In this document: piece by piece, positions 10,416 to 21,912 of the stretch
Position numbering within the stretch: position 1 is the stretch's first letter
Layout: each line of letters opens with the position of its first letter
From: Rhizomys pruinosus
Lineage: Eukaryota > Chordata > Mammalia > Rodentia > Spalacidae
Length of the DNA: 64,000 nt
Assembly: GCA_009823505.1 (NCBI GenBank)
Contig: VZQC01010425.1
Span: forward strand, 3,712,330 to 3,776,329
Direction: 5' to 3'
Notes under the pieces: model-generated
What the model was told of the DNA's origin: nothing
Databases searched by the model: none
Seen by the model: the letters and a program-made list of their open reading frames with translations, nothing else
Made by a program: the position numbers and the translations under genes

Positions 10416-12875
10416 TGTGAGGATGCATAGAGGTGGCTCCTCAGCCACAGGCTGGGAGTCATCCTTCCAAGTTGTGAGGCCCTGGGATGTTCCCTTGTCT
10501 ATGTACCCCAAATGAGAACACAGGGAATTGCTGCAGGGTAATTTGAGATGGCCACTGTGTGCAGCACTCAAAGCCCTTTGATTATGACGCTCTGCAGGTG
10601 TTAGTGGTTATTACCACTGTTCTTAGTTCTGTTGTTTTCCTAGTAAGAAAACTTTAAGCCTTGGGAGGAGGAGGCCACAACTTGCAGTTGCCTGGTGTGA
10701 CTTTGGCCTAGAGGAATTTTGGCAACATCTTGAGACTGTCCTTGGAGAAGTGTTAGTGGGAGCCCCGGGTCTGTGCTTGCTGGCCATAGTGAGGGGATAA
10801 ACAGTGTGTCTATGACCGCTGGAACAGAGGTATCACCCTTCTTCTTCTCCAGCCTGAACTATTCGTGCTGCCTTATGTAGAAAATGACAGAAGGGACACT
10901 GGGCGCAAGGCCCAAGAGGACTGGCAGCCTCTGTCTGTGCCCTCTGACACAGGAGCAACAGGGGATGCCCACAGCTTCTAGAATTTTTTTTCTGGCAGTT
11001 TCTGCTATCAAACCTGAAGTCCATCAGCAGGACTCCAGTCTTTTGGTTGCTACAGGAAGTAAGTGGGTGCTCAGGAAACCAGGCCACACAGGACACTAAT
11101 TCTTCCCTAGCCATCGTCAGCCCTGTCAGGCCAAGAACAGGTGGTATGGGCTTTTTAGCTTTCGTTATCGGACTTCAAGCACACAGTTCTAGTCTTCACA
11201 GCAAGTCACCTAACCTAATATTGAATGGCCGAAACCAGTTTTTGTCTCCAGATTTGGAAGCTCATCCACTCAGAAAGGAGCGGCAGGGGAAGACCTTCTA
11301 GCACAGATGTGCTCAGTCTACTGAGGCCAGAGCATCTGGAATGCCGGGCTGTGCTGAAGGGCGAGTCCAGGATGTTCTAAGGAAGGTTGGGTCTGTGATT
11401 AATCATCTGTGTTGGTGAAGGGGCACTTCCCTGAGGCTCCCACCATCCGATGAGATAAGGAGACACAGCCCTAGCTTCCCAAGCCTTGGACTAAGATATT
11501 CATGGCTTGCACACTACATCTCAAAAGGACAGAGAAGAGATTTACACTTGCTAGTTTTCTAAAGTAAATGCTTTGAGAACAGGAAGGTCAAGGCCTGCAG
11601 TTGGCTACATCAGGAGTGTGGAGCTTTCTGAGACAGGATCTTGGAGGGCCTGCTTTTTCAGAGCTTTGTGAAAGGTGACAGGGGTGGCTCAGGACCCTGG
11701 GAGTGGGTGTTTGTGCAGAGTACCAGTTCAGAAGTCAGACTGGTGGCTGGATGAGAAAAGGGCTGGGAGGGGACTGGGGGACAGACACAGTGGGCTTGTC
11801 GTTCTCCCATTTGATGCTGGAGCCCAGTGTTGGCCATCGCCCATCCCCACACCTCGCTGGATCCCACAGGTCAGCAACCCCACTCAGGAGTCCTCTTCTA
11901 GTGGTGTGAGTGCCAGAGAGAGAGAAGCCTGGGCTCCTCAGTTCACAGGAAGAGGAAGCAAGTGGCCCACGCAGTTAAAGGGAAGACCTGTTCAGGGCAA
12001 TGAGGGCCAAGGTGAGTCATTAAAACAGCAAGTGGAACACAAATAGCTGGCCGTCTGGGATGGAGGGGGAATATACCCTGAAGATGGCATCAACAGGGCC
12101 TTCTCTGCAGCCTCCTGTCCTGATGGTACACAGGTGCATGGTGGGCACATGACAGCACGGCTACATGCCATGTTAATTACTATGGCATTTCAGGCTTGTG
12201 TCTCCAGCACCTCCTCCCTGATGCCTGTGGGTGAGCAGTAAGCTTTCTTTGTAGTCAGGGTTTCCCTCCAGCAGCCAAGGGCTCTGTCACTGAAGATGTC
12301 TTCTTGTCATGCAGCAAAAGTTCCATCAAGTTCATTTTGTCCTTTAAATGTTCCCATTTGTTTCTATCCAAAAACCACACAAACCCTCCCTACAAATAAT
12401 ACTGTCTGTAAATATAATATTAAAAAGTTATCACTGCCTGAAGCTTAAAAAACTCAGAGCAGAGACACCCCATAGCTATTCAGACAGTATTGTTGGTGGG
12501 ATCTCATGTCAACTCTCCCTTAGGAAAGAAGCCAGGCACCAGGTTGTCCCACACACCAGGTTGTCTCACGTATTGTGTCAGTATATGTTTGTCTGCACTA
12601 TGTCAGTTCAGCTACGCTGGGCTGGAAGTTCAGTATCTGTCACACTTGCATTGGGGTGCTGAGACTCAAGGATACCTGCCCTGTTAATTATGAATCCTTA
12701 TGTCGCAGTTAATTGTGAATCCTTAGAACCTTGTGGGGGCTGAGTTCAGGGAGAGAGAAATATACTAAGAGGTATGTGCTGCGGAGGGGGTGGGGGTGTA
12801 CAGGTGAGGGGGCCCAGGGAAGACTTCAGACCCCTAGCTGGTGTCTCCCTGCCTCAGACCAGTCACATCTCAAGT
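10416..12875. other. Unique DNA, no gene recognised
   Basis: Several open frames under 125 codons exist (11,675-12,046 + is the longest), with no recognisable domain. No SINE, LTR or microsatellite of note was identified. Confidence 0.5.
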
Positions 12876-13043
12876 CTTTTTTTTTTTTTTTTTTTTTTTT
12901 TCTTTTTGAGACAGGGTCTCCCAGTAGCTCCGACTGTCCTAGAACTCACTCTGTAGACCAGGCTGGCCTTGAACTCACAAAGATCCGCCTGCCTCTGCTT
13001 CCTGAGTGCTAGGATTAAAGGCATGGGCTACCACGCCCGGCCA
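12876..13043 (-). mobile_element. B1 SINE, antisense
   Basis: Poly(T) (A-tail on minus) is followed by 'GAGACAGGGTCTCCCAGTAG', 'TAGACCAGGCTGGCCTTGAA', 'GATCCGCCTGCCTCTGC' and a terminal 'CCACGCCCGGC'. This is the full-length B1 layout. Confidence 0.96.
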
Positions 13044-14150
13044 TCTCAAGACTTCTTACTGGAGCTCAGAAGAGAGGGGGAAACCATCAGAGGTCAAATA
13101 TGAATTCAAAACGTTCTGCATTCTTTCAAAACAAGAAAACAACCCAAACCACAAAACCAGACAGTTTAAAAGAAACAATGCCACGTGAAAATGCTAATTA
13201 TTCATTCTGAGTGGGGTGCTAGAGTCCGCTCTTCTGCACCTGTGAGCACAGTGCAACCTGCACTCTTAAAGTGATCCCTGCCGGAGAGGGGCTGCCCAGC
13301 AGCTAAGGAAGGCACCCGCGGGGACAGCACTGAGGGGCAGGGTGAAGGCCAGGTGGAGGGTGGGCTGTGGCAATGTTACTAGAGGGAGGGACTTAAGGCA
13401 GCTTCCCACAAGCCTCTCCTCTAGCTAGCCTCAGACACCAGGGCTAGGGCATGCGCCCGCCCAGCAAGCTACCATGAGCTGAACCTGTGCATGCAAAGAA
13501 CAACTCCCTCCAGCAGGCTGGGATGCCTGAGCAACCAGCAGATACTGCAAAGGCTTTCTGCTGGCCCGCTGACACAGATGACATTTCAAATCACAGAAAC
13601 TATAGACCACTAAAAGTCCATCCCAGCAATGTCAGCCAGCAGGAAACGCATTTCCCATGCTTATCACCCTGCATCTGATCAGAGATGAAAGCGGCCCCCT
13701 TTGAAAAGAAAGTGTATTCAAACATCTGTTTCCTGGGCCAAATGAAAGGCAGTGGTGTCTAGTGGAGATCAAGAGAGAGGCAGAGCCAGCCAGGAGTGAG
13801 GCCCGTGGTTTAGGGGAGTCGAGAGCTTGGCAGTCTTAGGATGGCAACATGAATGTGTGCTGTTTGAAACAGTGTATTCTTCTGCCACACTAGGACCTGG
13901 GGGAGACTCAAGACAGTCAGGAGACCAAGCCTCATGTATATACCTGGCCGCAAGTACCCACAGCAAAGGAATCCAGTCGTAATTTGTAACTGTACAAATG
14001 TAAAGTCTACATTTCTCATTACTGCCTTGATGACTGGGATACCCTTTTTCTACAACTCTGATTTGTAACCATTTTAGAGACAAAAATTAATTGCTAGTAT
14101 GTCAGATAACTGTATACTTATTACAATAACTTTCTTATTAGCATTCATGA
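13044..14150. other. Unique DNA, no gene recognised
   Basis: Moderately GC-rich at 13,200-13,460 but without CpG-island density. Overlapping minus-strand frames at 13,769-14,083 lack recognisable features. Confidence 0.5.
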
Positions 14151-14151
14151 A

Positions 14152-14366
14152 TCATTTATTTTTATTTTATGTGTATGAGTGTTTTGACTACATGTATGTA
14201 TGTTCAACATGTGTGCAGTGCCCACAGAAGCCAGAAGAGGGTGTTGGATACCCTGGAACTGGAGTTACTGATGATTGCTTGCTGCCACGTTGGTGCTGGG
14301 AATGGAACCTGGGGTCCTCTGCAAGAACAACCAGTGCTCTTAACCACTGAGTCATCTCTCCAGCCT
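14152..14366 (-). mobile_element. B2 SINE, antisense
   Basis: It starts with the T-rich tail ('TTTATTTTATGTGTATGAGT') and continues through 'AGAAGAGGGTGTTGGATACC', 'GGTGCTGGGAATGGAACC' and 'TCTTAACCACTGAGTCATC', ending in 'TCTCCAGCC'. This is the reverse complement of a complete B2. Confidence 0.95.
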
Positions 14367-14759
14367 GTTATGTGTCTTTCTTAATAAAGTTATCAAAAGG
14401 AATAACTCTCCCTGCTACATGAGTTTAGAGTCAATAGGTTTTCAAACCCCAAGGTAAAATAATTTGAAAGCCCAGATTGGATGGAATCAAAAGGCAATCT
14501 TTTTTTAGAGTAAAAAGTGATACATTTACAAGATAACTCATTAATTATCTTCATTGTCTCAGAGGGAAAGAACAGGAAAAAAAGGACTCAATCAATCATT
14601 GCCTACAGCAATGCTGCTAACCCTTGGGAGTCTGGCACAAAGCGGTTTGAGTGTGAAATGTCTCCTTCCGATGCACTTGTTGGAGCAGATTTAGAAGGCT
14701 GTTTGGTGCAGACTTAAGAGGCTGTGGAACTTTTAACTGAGCCCCACCTGGAGAACGCA

Positions 14760-15120
14760 GGTCACCAAGGTTGTGTGACACTGTTCCTGGGGAGATGCAA
14801 ACACATGTCTGTTCTCCTCAGATAGGGAACTGACAACAGATCAAAGTAATGATACCATCAAAGTGCACCTTGATAAACCAAGGAGTTTATGAGGGTTACT
14901 TGCAGGAGCATGGATGACTCAAAGGTAGCATCGTCACCAAAACTCACCTCAAGATGGCTGACAACTCAGGAAAACAAGCCCTGGATCTCCGCAGGACTCG
15001 CAGCGGCTCACAGGGAGAAGGAGAGTCTCTTCTCCTTAACAGCCCTGACTACTTATATAACCTTGGGGAGACAAAGGTCCTCTGAATCTGGTTTCAGGAA
15101 TTTGTGAATCTTAAAGACCT
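14760..15120 (+). repeat. Unnamed dispersed repeat (copy 1)
   Basis: It shares ordered, diverged blocks with 59,990-60,300: a 'TTTATNAGGGTTAC' block, a 'GACYCAAAGGT' block, and a distinctive 'CTTATATAACCT' TATA-like block about 150-200 bp downstream. The order and orientation match, so both are probably copies of one old element, perhaps an LTR. I cannot name the family. Confidence 0.5.
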
Positions 15121-16400
15121 TCCTTCCAGGACAGAATCTTTCCCTTCTCAAGAAACTGCTACATACCTGGGGATGAGCATTGGGTTTCAGACCTTCCTCT
15201 GCTTCCCACCCAAGCTCTTTACTTCCTGCATGCTGGCACAAGGTAACCAGATACCGCAGGCTCTCACAGCCATGCCTCCCCCATACCCCCGACCCCATGG
15301 TAGATTATGTTTTCTGAACCACCAGCCAGAATGAATTCTTCCTTTCTTAAGTTGTTTCTGTTGGAAATTCCCTCATAGCCACAAACACTAGTCAGCCAGG
15401 TCAGACTCCATCCTAGGCCATCCTGAGCCTGAGAGATCATCAACAGCACTGCTGGCTCCCATGCTAGATGCCTGTACCCACCCACCCCTCAGTATGACAG
15501 CTATAAAAGTCTCCAGACATTAGGGAATGCCCTGGGGAAAGGGTGGGGTTTGAGCTCACCCTCAGTGGGCACCTTGCCCTACAGACAGGGTTACCTGGGC
15601 ATGGTGTTTCTTGAAGCAGGAACTGGAATGCTTGTTCCAAGGGAGACAGCTGTGGAAACAGTAATCTCAGCTCAACCTGGAGGCTCCCAGACCATTGGGA
15701 AGTAGATCAGAAGGGGCTTCAGGCACGTGAACCAATACCAGTGTTATAACTGAATATCAATATTCAGTATATGGATGATCAATCATACACAGCAGAAAGA
15801 ATGTCAGTGCCGTGTTTATGGACTAGGTGACTATTTGAAATTGAAAATACTAAAGCATGTTTTGCCTGCTAGAGACTTCCAAACCACCATTTACAGGGGA
15901 TATGCCTCTGTCTTTCTATTAATAGTCTGGGACTTACACGGGTGAAGAGAGTGAATTACTGAAAAGATTCTTTTACCTCGGCTCAGGAATACATGAGCGA
16001 ATATGACCAGCAGGACTCAGTCACTGAGCCATGGCCTTGTGCTCATCACAGATACTTTCTGGGCAAGACACAGTACCAAGCACTGGGAATACAAATGTGA
16101 TAAAGTCAAATGTAGTTCCTGTTCTCAAAAACACACAGGTTTGTGAGGTACACAGCTAAAGAACAGGCAGAACACTCAAAGTTTACACATGAACTGGGCT
16201 GAGTGCTAGGAAATACAGAGAGAGTATCTGGAATAAATGTCAGCAGGCAAGCCCCTCAGAGCGCAGGCAGAAATGTCACACTGAGAAGTGACTGTGGATG
16301 AGACCCAGCCTGGGAAGAGGGAGACAGCACGGAAGCATTGCTCAGGAGCTGCACCCTGTCTGTCCTGAAGAAAGAGAGTCAGGGCTACCCAGACAGCTGA
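15121..16400. other. Unique DNA, no gene recognised
   Basis: Only short open frames. A small perfect inverted repeat (9-bp arms, 2-nt loop) sits at 15,749-15,768. No SINE or LTR was recognised. Confidence 0.5.
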
Positions 16401-16403
16401 GGG

Positions 16404-16690
16404 CCTGGCATACAGCGGGTAAGAGAGGTGAGGGTCTAGTACATGGCGGGTAAGAGAGGTGAGGGTCTGGTACACAGCGGGTAAGAGAGGTGAGGGTCTA
16501 GTACATGGCGGGTAAGAGAGGTGAGGGTCTGGTACATGGCGGGTAAGAGAGGAGAGGGTCTGGTACATGGCGGGTAAGAGAGGAGAGGGTCTGGTACACG
16601 GCAGGTAAGAGAGGTGAGGGTCTGGTGCACGGCGGGTAAGAGAAGTGAGGGTCTGGTGCACGGCGGTTAAGAGAGGTGAGGGTCTGGCGG
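16404..16690. repeat. 31-bp minisatellite, about 9 copies
   Basis: A 31-bp unit containing 'GGTAAGAGAGGTGAGGGTCT' repeats about nine times with a few substitutions. The unit spacing was measured directly as 31 bp at successive positions 16,450, 16,481 and 16,512. Edge copies are more diverged. A 162-codon minus-strand frame spans it because the unit lacks stops in its rotating frames. Confidence 0.95.
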
Positions 16691-17571
16691 ACAAGGAGTG
16701 AGGCTCTGGAGAGGGTGCCAGCGCTTGCAGAGCATCCAGGGCCTCAGAGCTGGGTTTTCTTTTCTGTCCTCTGAAGAAGACCAGGTGGGGCAGTAGGGCA
16801 ATTCGAATGGAAGAATGATCAGAAGGAGGTTGTCAGGAAGCCCTTGGGGTAGAGGGGAGGAGACAAGAGGTGGCTTGGGTTAGGGGTGGTTGGTGGCATG
16901 TCCCTGGGGAGGAGGAGGACTGCTTCCTGCCAGCATGGACAGACCGTCCTGCGGAGGAAGCAGGGAGATGGCAGCCTGGAGTCTATGAATAAAGACCCAG
17001 CTGCATCTGCGTCTCATGAAAAGAGAGGAGGGAACAGGTACAGGATGAGGCACGAGAGAATCTGTACATGACACAGGATACCCCCACAGTGTGCCCCCCC
17101 CCTCCCCCGGGAAAGCACAGGGAGAAAGGAGCAGGACCAGAAGGCCCAGCAAGAGACAGCCGTCCAGGACAGGGGCAGCGTGCTAGCCGGCTGCTGAAGT
17201 GAAGCCTGTGGCCATTTTGTCTGGTCTCGCGATGATATGAAAGTGCAGTGTGTGACTGAGGAAGGGGCGTCATCGCAGCAGAAAGGGGTCCAAGCCGCGT
17301 GTTTTCATGACGAGGCCCCGGCAAAATGTCCCTGCAGTGCACAGCATGGCAAATAGCACAACAAGAAGGCAGAAGGGACTGAGCCAGCTCCCTCACCCTG
17401 GGGTCCCGGGAGCCATGAAGCTCTACCTCTGGGCTCCAAGTGGGAGGGTCCAAAACAGCTTCAGCGACACAGCTGGGGTGGAAATCTTCCCACATGGCAG
17501 AGACGACAGTCTAAGAGGGGGTCGCACTTCTGGAAAGGCAGAGCTGCTTCTTTGAGGGGCAGGGATGACAG
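16691..17571. other. Unique, fairly GC-rich DNA
   Basis: A 170-codon minus-strand frame (16,983-17,495) is the longest here outside repeats. It shows no domain, signal peptide or recognisable family, and chance occurrence in GC-rich DNA is the simplest reading. Confidence 0.4.
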
Positions 17572-17677
17572 CAGGGTTTCATGGGGGTCAGGCTGGCTTT
17601 GAACTCACAATGTAGCTGAGGATGATCCTCCTGCCTCGACCTCCTGAGTGCTGTGATCATGGTGTCCATGCCCGGCT
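17572..17677 (-). mobile_element. Partial, diverged B1-type SINE, antisense
   Basis: Diverged 'GTCAGGCTGGCTTTGAACTC', 'CCTCCTGCCTCGACCTCCTG' and terminal 'CATGCCCGGC' blocks in B1 antisense order. The A-tail side is missing. Confidence 0.75.
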
Positions 17678-18885
17678 TCCATGTTGCTTTTCTGACTGAT
17701 CTCTTTCTTCCTCCTGTGGCTCATTTGCAAGTCACTGAAAGACAGGCACATGACAGTAGCTAAACTACACGTAAGGTTACTCATGAGGAAGCTAATAAAT
17801 AGGTAGAGTTTTTAAATATTACATTTAGTTGGGAGAATTAGAACACTGGTGTCAAAAAGAAAATGACAGAAATGGGACAATTGAAACAGATGCAGGAAGG
17901 AGTGACAGGTACCCAAGAGGAAGCAGGGATTTATCTGCACAGAGCCTGCAGTCACAGCAGTCTCCAAACCCCAAATAAGAGACGCACCAGTGATGCAAAG
18001 ATGGAACACTGGATCTGCCTGCTGCCGAACAGGAAACCTGCAGTCTCCTGGGCTGAGCTGAGCCGTCGGGCACCGTATTTTAGTTAGGAATGCATTCTTC
18101 TCTCTTGCAGCCTGAAGATCTGCTCAGTTAGGACCCTGAAGCTGTGACAAGCTGTTGATGATGAAGGCCCATCTTGTAGATCCCCCTCCCCAGCTTACGT
18201 TACCAAGCAGAGAGAACTGATGATTCACTTACTGTTGTAATAGGACCAGGGGATTTGACTGGCCCCGTTAGAGCTCCTTGCATGCTCCGTGATAGATGGG
18301 TTCTTGACAAATTGTTCATGGCAGCAAACATTTAGTAATAGCTTGAGTGAATGTCTGCAGCTGGTGAACAGCCTTATGCCGGCATTATGTCAGTGCCTGC
18401 TGCAGACAGCTTCACCATCCACTACCTAATCTCTATCAACAGAAGAAAGATGCATCCTCTCCCTTCTTCAAATACACCCACCAAATGGCGGCCATGCTCA
18501 CACAGTGCCTACTACGTGCAGGCTCCTACATACATTTGTCATCCACTTATGAACCAACATTGACTCACGGTGTAGCCTGTGCTAGGGTGAGCCATGAGCA
18601 GGATGGACAGGATCAAGCTGGTCTGTCCAGGGATGGCAAAGCCATTTTCCATGCCAGCAGTCATCAAAGGCCTGCCCTTCCAGCCAGCAGGCTTGCCTCT
18701 CCCCATGCAAAGCAGTGCTCTCTATCAGATCCTCTGTGACTGGAATGCTCTGTAGCTCTGAACTACAGAGGGACACACACAGGGCGAGTGGCTGACCTGT
18801 GAAGCAGTGTAGAATGAAGCTTGCTGAACTGAAGTGCCCTTGCCCAAATAATCCTTGTAAAGGCAAGGGTGTTTTAAAGATGGGG
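17678..18885. other. Unique DNA, no gene recognised
   Basis: Several overlapping frames shorter than 110 codons on both strands. None is recognisable. No repeat was identified. Confidence 0.45.
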
Positions 18886-18888
18886 TCA

Positions 18889-19065
18889 ACTGGGTGTGGT
18901 GGCACACGCCTTTAATCCTAGCACTTGGGAGGCAGAGACAGGTGGATCTCTGTGAGTTCAAGGCCAGCCTGGTCTACAGAGTGAGTTCCAGGACAGCCAG
19001 AGCTACAGGAAGATCCTGTCTCAAAAAGACCAAAAAAATAAAAATAAAAAATAAAAATAAATAAA
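18889..19065 (+). mobile_element. B1 SINE
   Basis: Complete B1 from 'GGGTGTGGTGGCACACGCC' to an A-rich (AAAAATAAAAATAAA) tail. A B2 follows within about 15 bp. Confidence 0.96.
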
Positions 19066-19076
19066 GATAGGGTCAA

Positions 19077-19250
19077 GGAGCTGGAGAGATAGCTCAGAGG
19101 TTAAGAGCACTGACTGATCTTGCAGAAGACCCAGGTTCGAATCCCAGCACCCACATGGCAGCTAACAGCCATCTGTAGCTCCAATTCCAGGGGGTCCAAA
19201 GCCTTCTTCTGACCTCCATGGACACTGTGTAACACAGGTGCACTTACATA
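19077..19250 (+). mobile_element. B2 SINE, 5' part (split by an LTR)
   Basis: B2 head and body in order, including a pol III B-box-like 'GGTTCGAATCCC'. It runs to 'GCACTTACATA', where it is cut by the LTR starting at 19,251. The missing A-rich B2 tail reappears at about 19,710-19,745. Confidence 0.93.
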
Positions 19251-19709
19251 TGTTGCCTAGGACTGTCCTCTGACCAACAAGTGATCAACAGATGCCATCT
19301 TCCCAAGCTTGGATGCACCTACTTGCCTGGGATCACCACTAACTTGTTGACTCTGCAAGAAAAGAAGGGCAGGGAGAGCCAGCCACACCTCTCAACCAAG
19401 CAGTTGGCCCTAGTGGCACAACGGGAGGGACTAAGGGTATATAAGTGGGGGAAGCCTAGGGGAGGCTCGCTCACCAGTTTGTGCTGTTATGGGGAAGTCA
19501 AAGATGGAGACTTTTCAGTGAGGACTTAGTGAGGGAGCACTCACACTCCTGTAAATGAATCCTCACCCATTGCCCTATAGGTAAGCCCAGTAAACTCACT
19601 GCTTCCCTAGACTGTAGTTTGGTGAAATTATACCTTGGTTTGTTGTAGGGACCAAGGGAGTGGGGGGGCCCAGACTTTGTTCCTGCTTCTCAGAAGAAAT
19701 TTAGCTGCA
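19251..19709 (+). mobile_element. Solo LTR of an endogenous retrovirus
   Basis: A 459-bp segment bounded by TG...CA and flanked by a 4-bp direct repeat CATA (19,247-19,250 and 19,710-19,713) interrupts a B2. Inside are a TATA box at 19,438-19,445 and a pyrimidine-rich 3' end. The size, terminal dinucleotides, short duplication and promoter fit a solo LTR formed by LTR-LTR recombination. No internal viral sequence remains. The family is not identified; it does not read as MaLR. Confidence 0.8.
19438..19445 (+). promoter_or_regulatory. TATA box of the solo LTR
   Basis: TATATAAG in a GC-rich context, about 190 bp into the 459-bp LTR, where a U3 core promoter is expected. Activity is not shown. 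Confidence 0.55.
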
Positions 19710-19750
19710 CATAAACATAAAATAAAAATAAAATCAATTAAAGTTGTTTT
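19710..19750 (+). mobile_element. B2 SINE, A-rich tail (split by LTR)
   Basis: 'CATAAACATAAAATAAAAAT' is the B2 tail that should follow directly after 19,250. It shows the LTR inserted into an already resident B2. Confidence 0.85.
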
Positions 19751-20210
19751 AAAAGATGTGGCCCAGTGGCAATTGCCGTAGTGGCCCATGATGGCAAGGT
19801 GCCAACCTCACAGCCTCAGGCCACCACTCCTACTGCTCCTTATCACCATCTCCCCAGGCTCCAGGATTTTCTTAGGGACCCCGGGTCTGTGTGCCCTGGG
19901 CTGGGGCAAAATGACCTTAAGATTTCAGGTCTTCCACTAGCATGGCTCCAGTGGGGACTATGGGCTACTGATACCCAATGGGCATTAAGAAAGCCACTTG
20001 GCCAGAGGGAGAAGCAAATCTCACTGTGAGGGGCCTGAAGCTTCCCTAGCCTTTCCTCACAGGCATTTTAGCTCCAGTCTCTCACAATACAAGAGGGACA
20101 CAGATCCCCTGAAATCAGGTCAAGTCTTTGTGTGGTCAGGCATCCAATTTCATTGTATTTATTTATGTGCATATATTGGTTTTCACAGAAGCAACCCATA
20201 TTTGGTACAT
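19751..20210. other. Unique DNA, no gene recognised
   Basis: Two overlapping plus-strand frames under 95 codons, not recognised. No repeat was seen. Confidence 0.45.
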
Positions 20211-20704
20211 GTATTAGTAGACAGGGTTCTGTTGAGCAACAGATCCGATACAATGAATATATATCAAAGGGGATTTTATTAGATTGGCTTACATGATACA
20301 GTCTGGATACACCAACACTGGTTGTCTCATGTGGGAAAGGCTGAGAACCAGTAGCTACTCAGACCATGAGACTGGATGCCTTACCAGCCCCTTTCTGGCA
20401 CAGGAGACCTAGAGAATTCTTAGAGAGCCATTGGTTTTTAGTTCACATTAAACGGCTGAAGAAGTTGAGTTCTGATGCCAAGGGAAGAAGGAAGCAACTG
20501 AGTAGATGCACTCGCCAGCAAGATGGGAAAGCAAGAAGACTTTCTCTCAGATCTTTTGATTTGTAAGCTTCCTCTGGAAGGTGCCAGGCATATATAGGAT
20601 GGGTCCTCCCACTTCAAGAACCTAATCAAGAAAATCGCTCACACATGTGCCCTGTGACTGGTCTCTTGGTTGAGTCTAGTCAACAACCACGATCGACCAT
20701 AACA
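20211..20704 (-). mobile_element. ERVL-like solo LTR, antisense
   Basis: Minus-strand start TGTTATGG near 20,704 with a 'TTGTTGACTAGACTCAACC' block. The end near 20,211 carries 'CTGTCTACTAATACA', the same layout as 61,086-61,550. No internal region. Confidence 0.65.
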
Positions 20705-20834
20705 GATCAACCAAAACACAGAAAAACAAGAACACACATGAGGAGAAAAAGCCTCCATCGCTCCAACACCAGGTCTCAACCTCTGCAGACCCCAAGACAC
20801 TCCTTGCCATGCCCACTCAAAGACAGGCTGCCAG

Positions 20835-21055
20835 GGCTGCACAGGCGGCTCAATGGTTAGAGCATTGGTTGCTCTTCAGAGGACCCAGGTTTGGTTCCCA
20901 GCACTCATATGGCAGCTAACAACCACTCGTGACACCACTTCCAGGGGCCCCAATGCCCTCTTCTGACCTCTGTGAGTATTGTACAACATGGGCACACTTA
21001 CACACATGCAGGCAATACACTCAGATACATAAAATAAAACCAATAAATAACATAT
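20835..21055 (+). mobile_element. B2 SINE
   Basis: B2 with a diverged head but clear 'TGCTCTTCAGAGGACCCAGG', 'TTCCCAGCACTCATATGGCA' and 'CCCTCTTCTGACCTCTGTGA' blocks and an AATAAA-type A-rich tail. Confidence 0.92.
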
Positions 21056-21061
21056 TATAAA

Positions 21062-21268
21062 GGGGGCCAAGCTGAGAACCAGCATTCATCTCTCTGCTTC
21101 CTGACTGTGGATGCATTGTGGCCAGCTCCCTCACACTCCCACCGCCTTGACTTCCCTACCGTGATGGACTGTACCCTCACACTGTGAGCTAAAGTAAACT
21201 CTTCCTCCATTAAGTTGTTTTTCTCGGGGTTTTTTGGTCACAACATCAAGAAAACAAAAACTAATACA
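21062..21268 (+). mobile_element. MT-like MaLR LTR, 3' part
   Basis: 'ATCTCTCTGCTTCCTGACTG', 'TGATGGACTGTACCCTCA', 'GTGAGCTAAAGTAAACTCTT' and the terminal 'AAAAACTAATACAG' are in the order of the 3' two-thirds of rodent MT-like LTRs. The 5' part is missing, replaced by the adjacent B2. Confidence 0.7.
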
Positions 21269-21659
21269 GGGCCTCAGGGATTAAATTGGATTAAATGGGG
21301 TTGGGGAGTGGAAGCTGGTGGCATAGGGTCAGTGACCTTAGAAGAATAGATTCCAAAGTCATCTCGGCTCTCACCCTACCCCGCAATATTCAGCCAGTAT
21401 CCCCAATAGTATGTGGTCACATTGGGAAAAGGAATAAATAAAAAGGTCCAATGACCCCAAGTCTATCTTCGGAGTACTGACCCGAGGCTTAGGTTTAAAC
21501 AGAATAAGAGTTGGGGGATGAAGTGAGAGGTGTGCATGATTAAGCGGCCCTGGTAAGATGTGATCGCCATCTCGGCATTGTAAATGAAAAGAAAAAGTCA
21601 TGATTGCTGACCTGGCTCGAGGAGATCAGTGTGACTCTCAGGAGGAGCTTGGTTCTGTG
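21269..21659. other. Unclassified DNA between two LTR fragments
   Basis: No recognised gene or repeat. A minus-strand frame of 76 codons (21,371-21,601) is not recognisable. Confidence 0.4.
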
Positions 21660-21689
21660 GAGGGTGTCTCCAGGGAAGAACCGCGCTGA

Positions 21690-21912
21690 ATTCGGGTAGC
21701 ACCGTGCATTCACCTCTTTGCATCCTGATCTGCGTAGCTGTCATCTGCAGAGTTGTCAGCAAGCTCCCTCTCCCACAGCTGTAGGCAGCTCTTGTCATGA
21801 CTTGCTGCAGTGACTGACTGTCCCCTAAATCTGGGAGCCCCAGTAAACCCTCCCTCCTGAAAATCATTTCTCATCAGATATTTGGTCACAGTGACTAGAA
21901 AAGTCACTAAGG
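21690..21912 (+). mobile_element. MT-like MaLR LTR, 3' fragment
   Basis: 'CCCAGTAAACCCTCCCTCCT' and 'ATATTTGGTCACAGTGACTA' then AAAAGTCACTAA match the 3' terminus of MT-like LTRs. The upstream part is too diverged to bound precisely. Confidence 0.6.

Noticed and set aside
13200..13460. Possible CpG island
   Set aside because: Only moderately GC-rich with few CpGs.
15749..15768. Perfect 9-bp inverted repeat as a regulatory hairpin or terminator
   Set aside because: AT-rich short palindromes are expected by chance in 64 kb of mammalian DNA; no other support.
16206..16694. 162-codon minus-strand frame
   Set aside because: It spans the 31-bp minisatellite and reads a repeat cycle only.
16983..17495. 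170-codon minus-strand frame as a novel gene
   Set aside because: No recognisable domain, no start or splice context, and located in GC-rich DNA where chance open frames are longer.
19077..19250. tRNA-like sequence with A/B-box motifs as a tRNA gene
   Set aside because: It is the tRNA-derived head of a B2 SINE; no cloverleaf or mature tRNA 3' end is present.
20366..20566. Short basic frame in an LTR
   Set aside because: It lies inside an antisense solo LTR and has no coding support.
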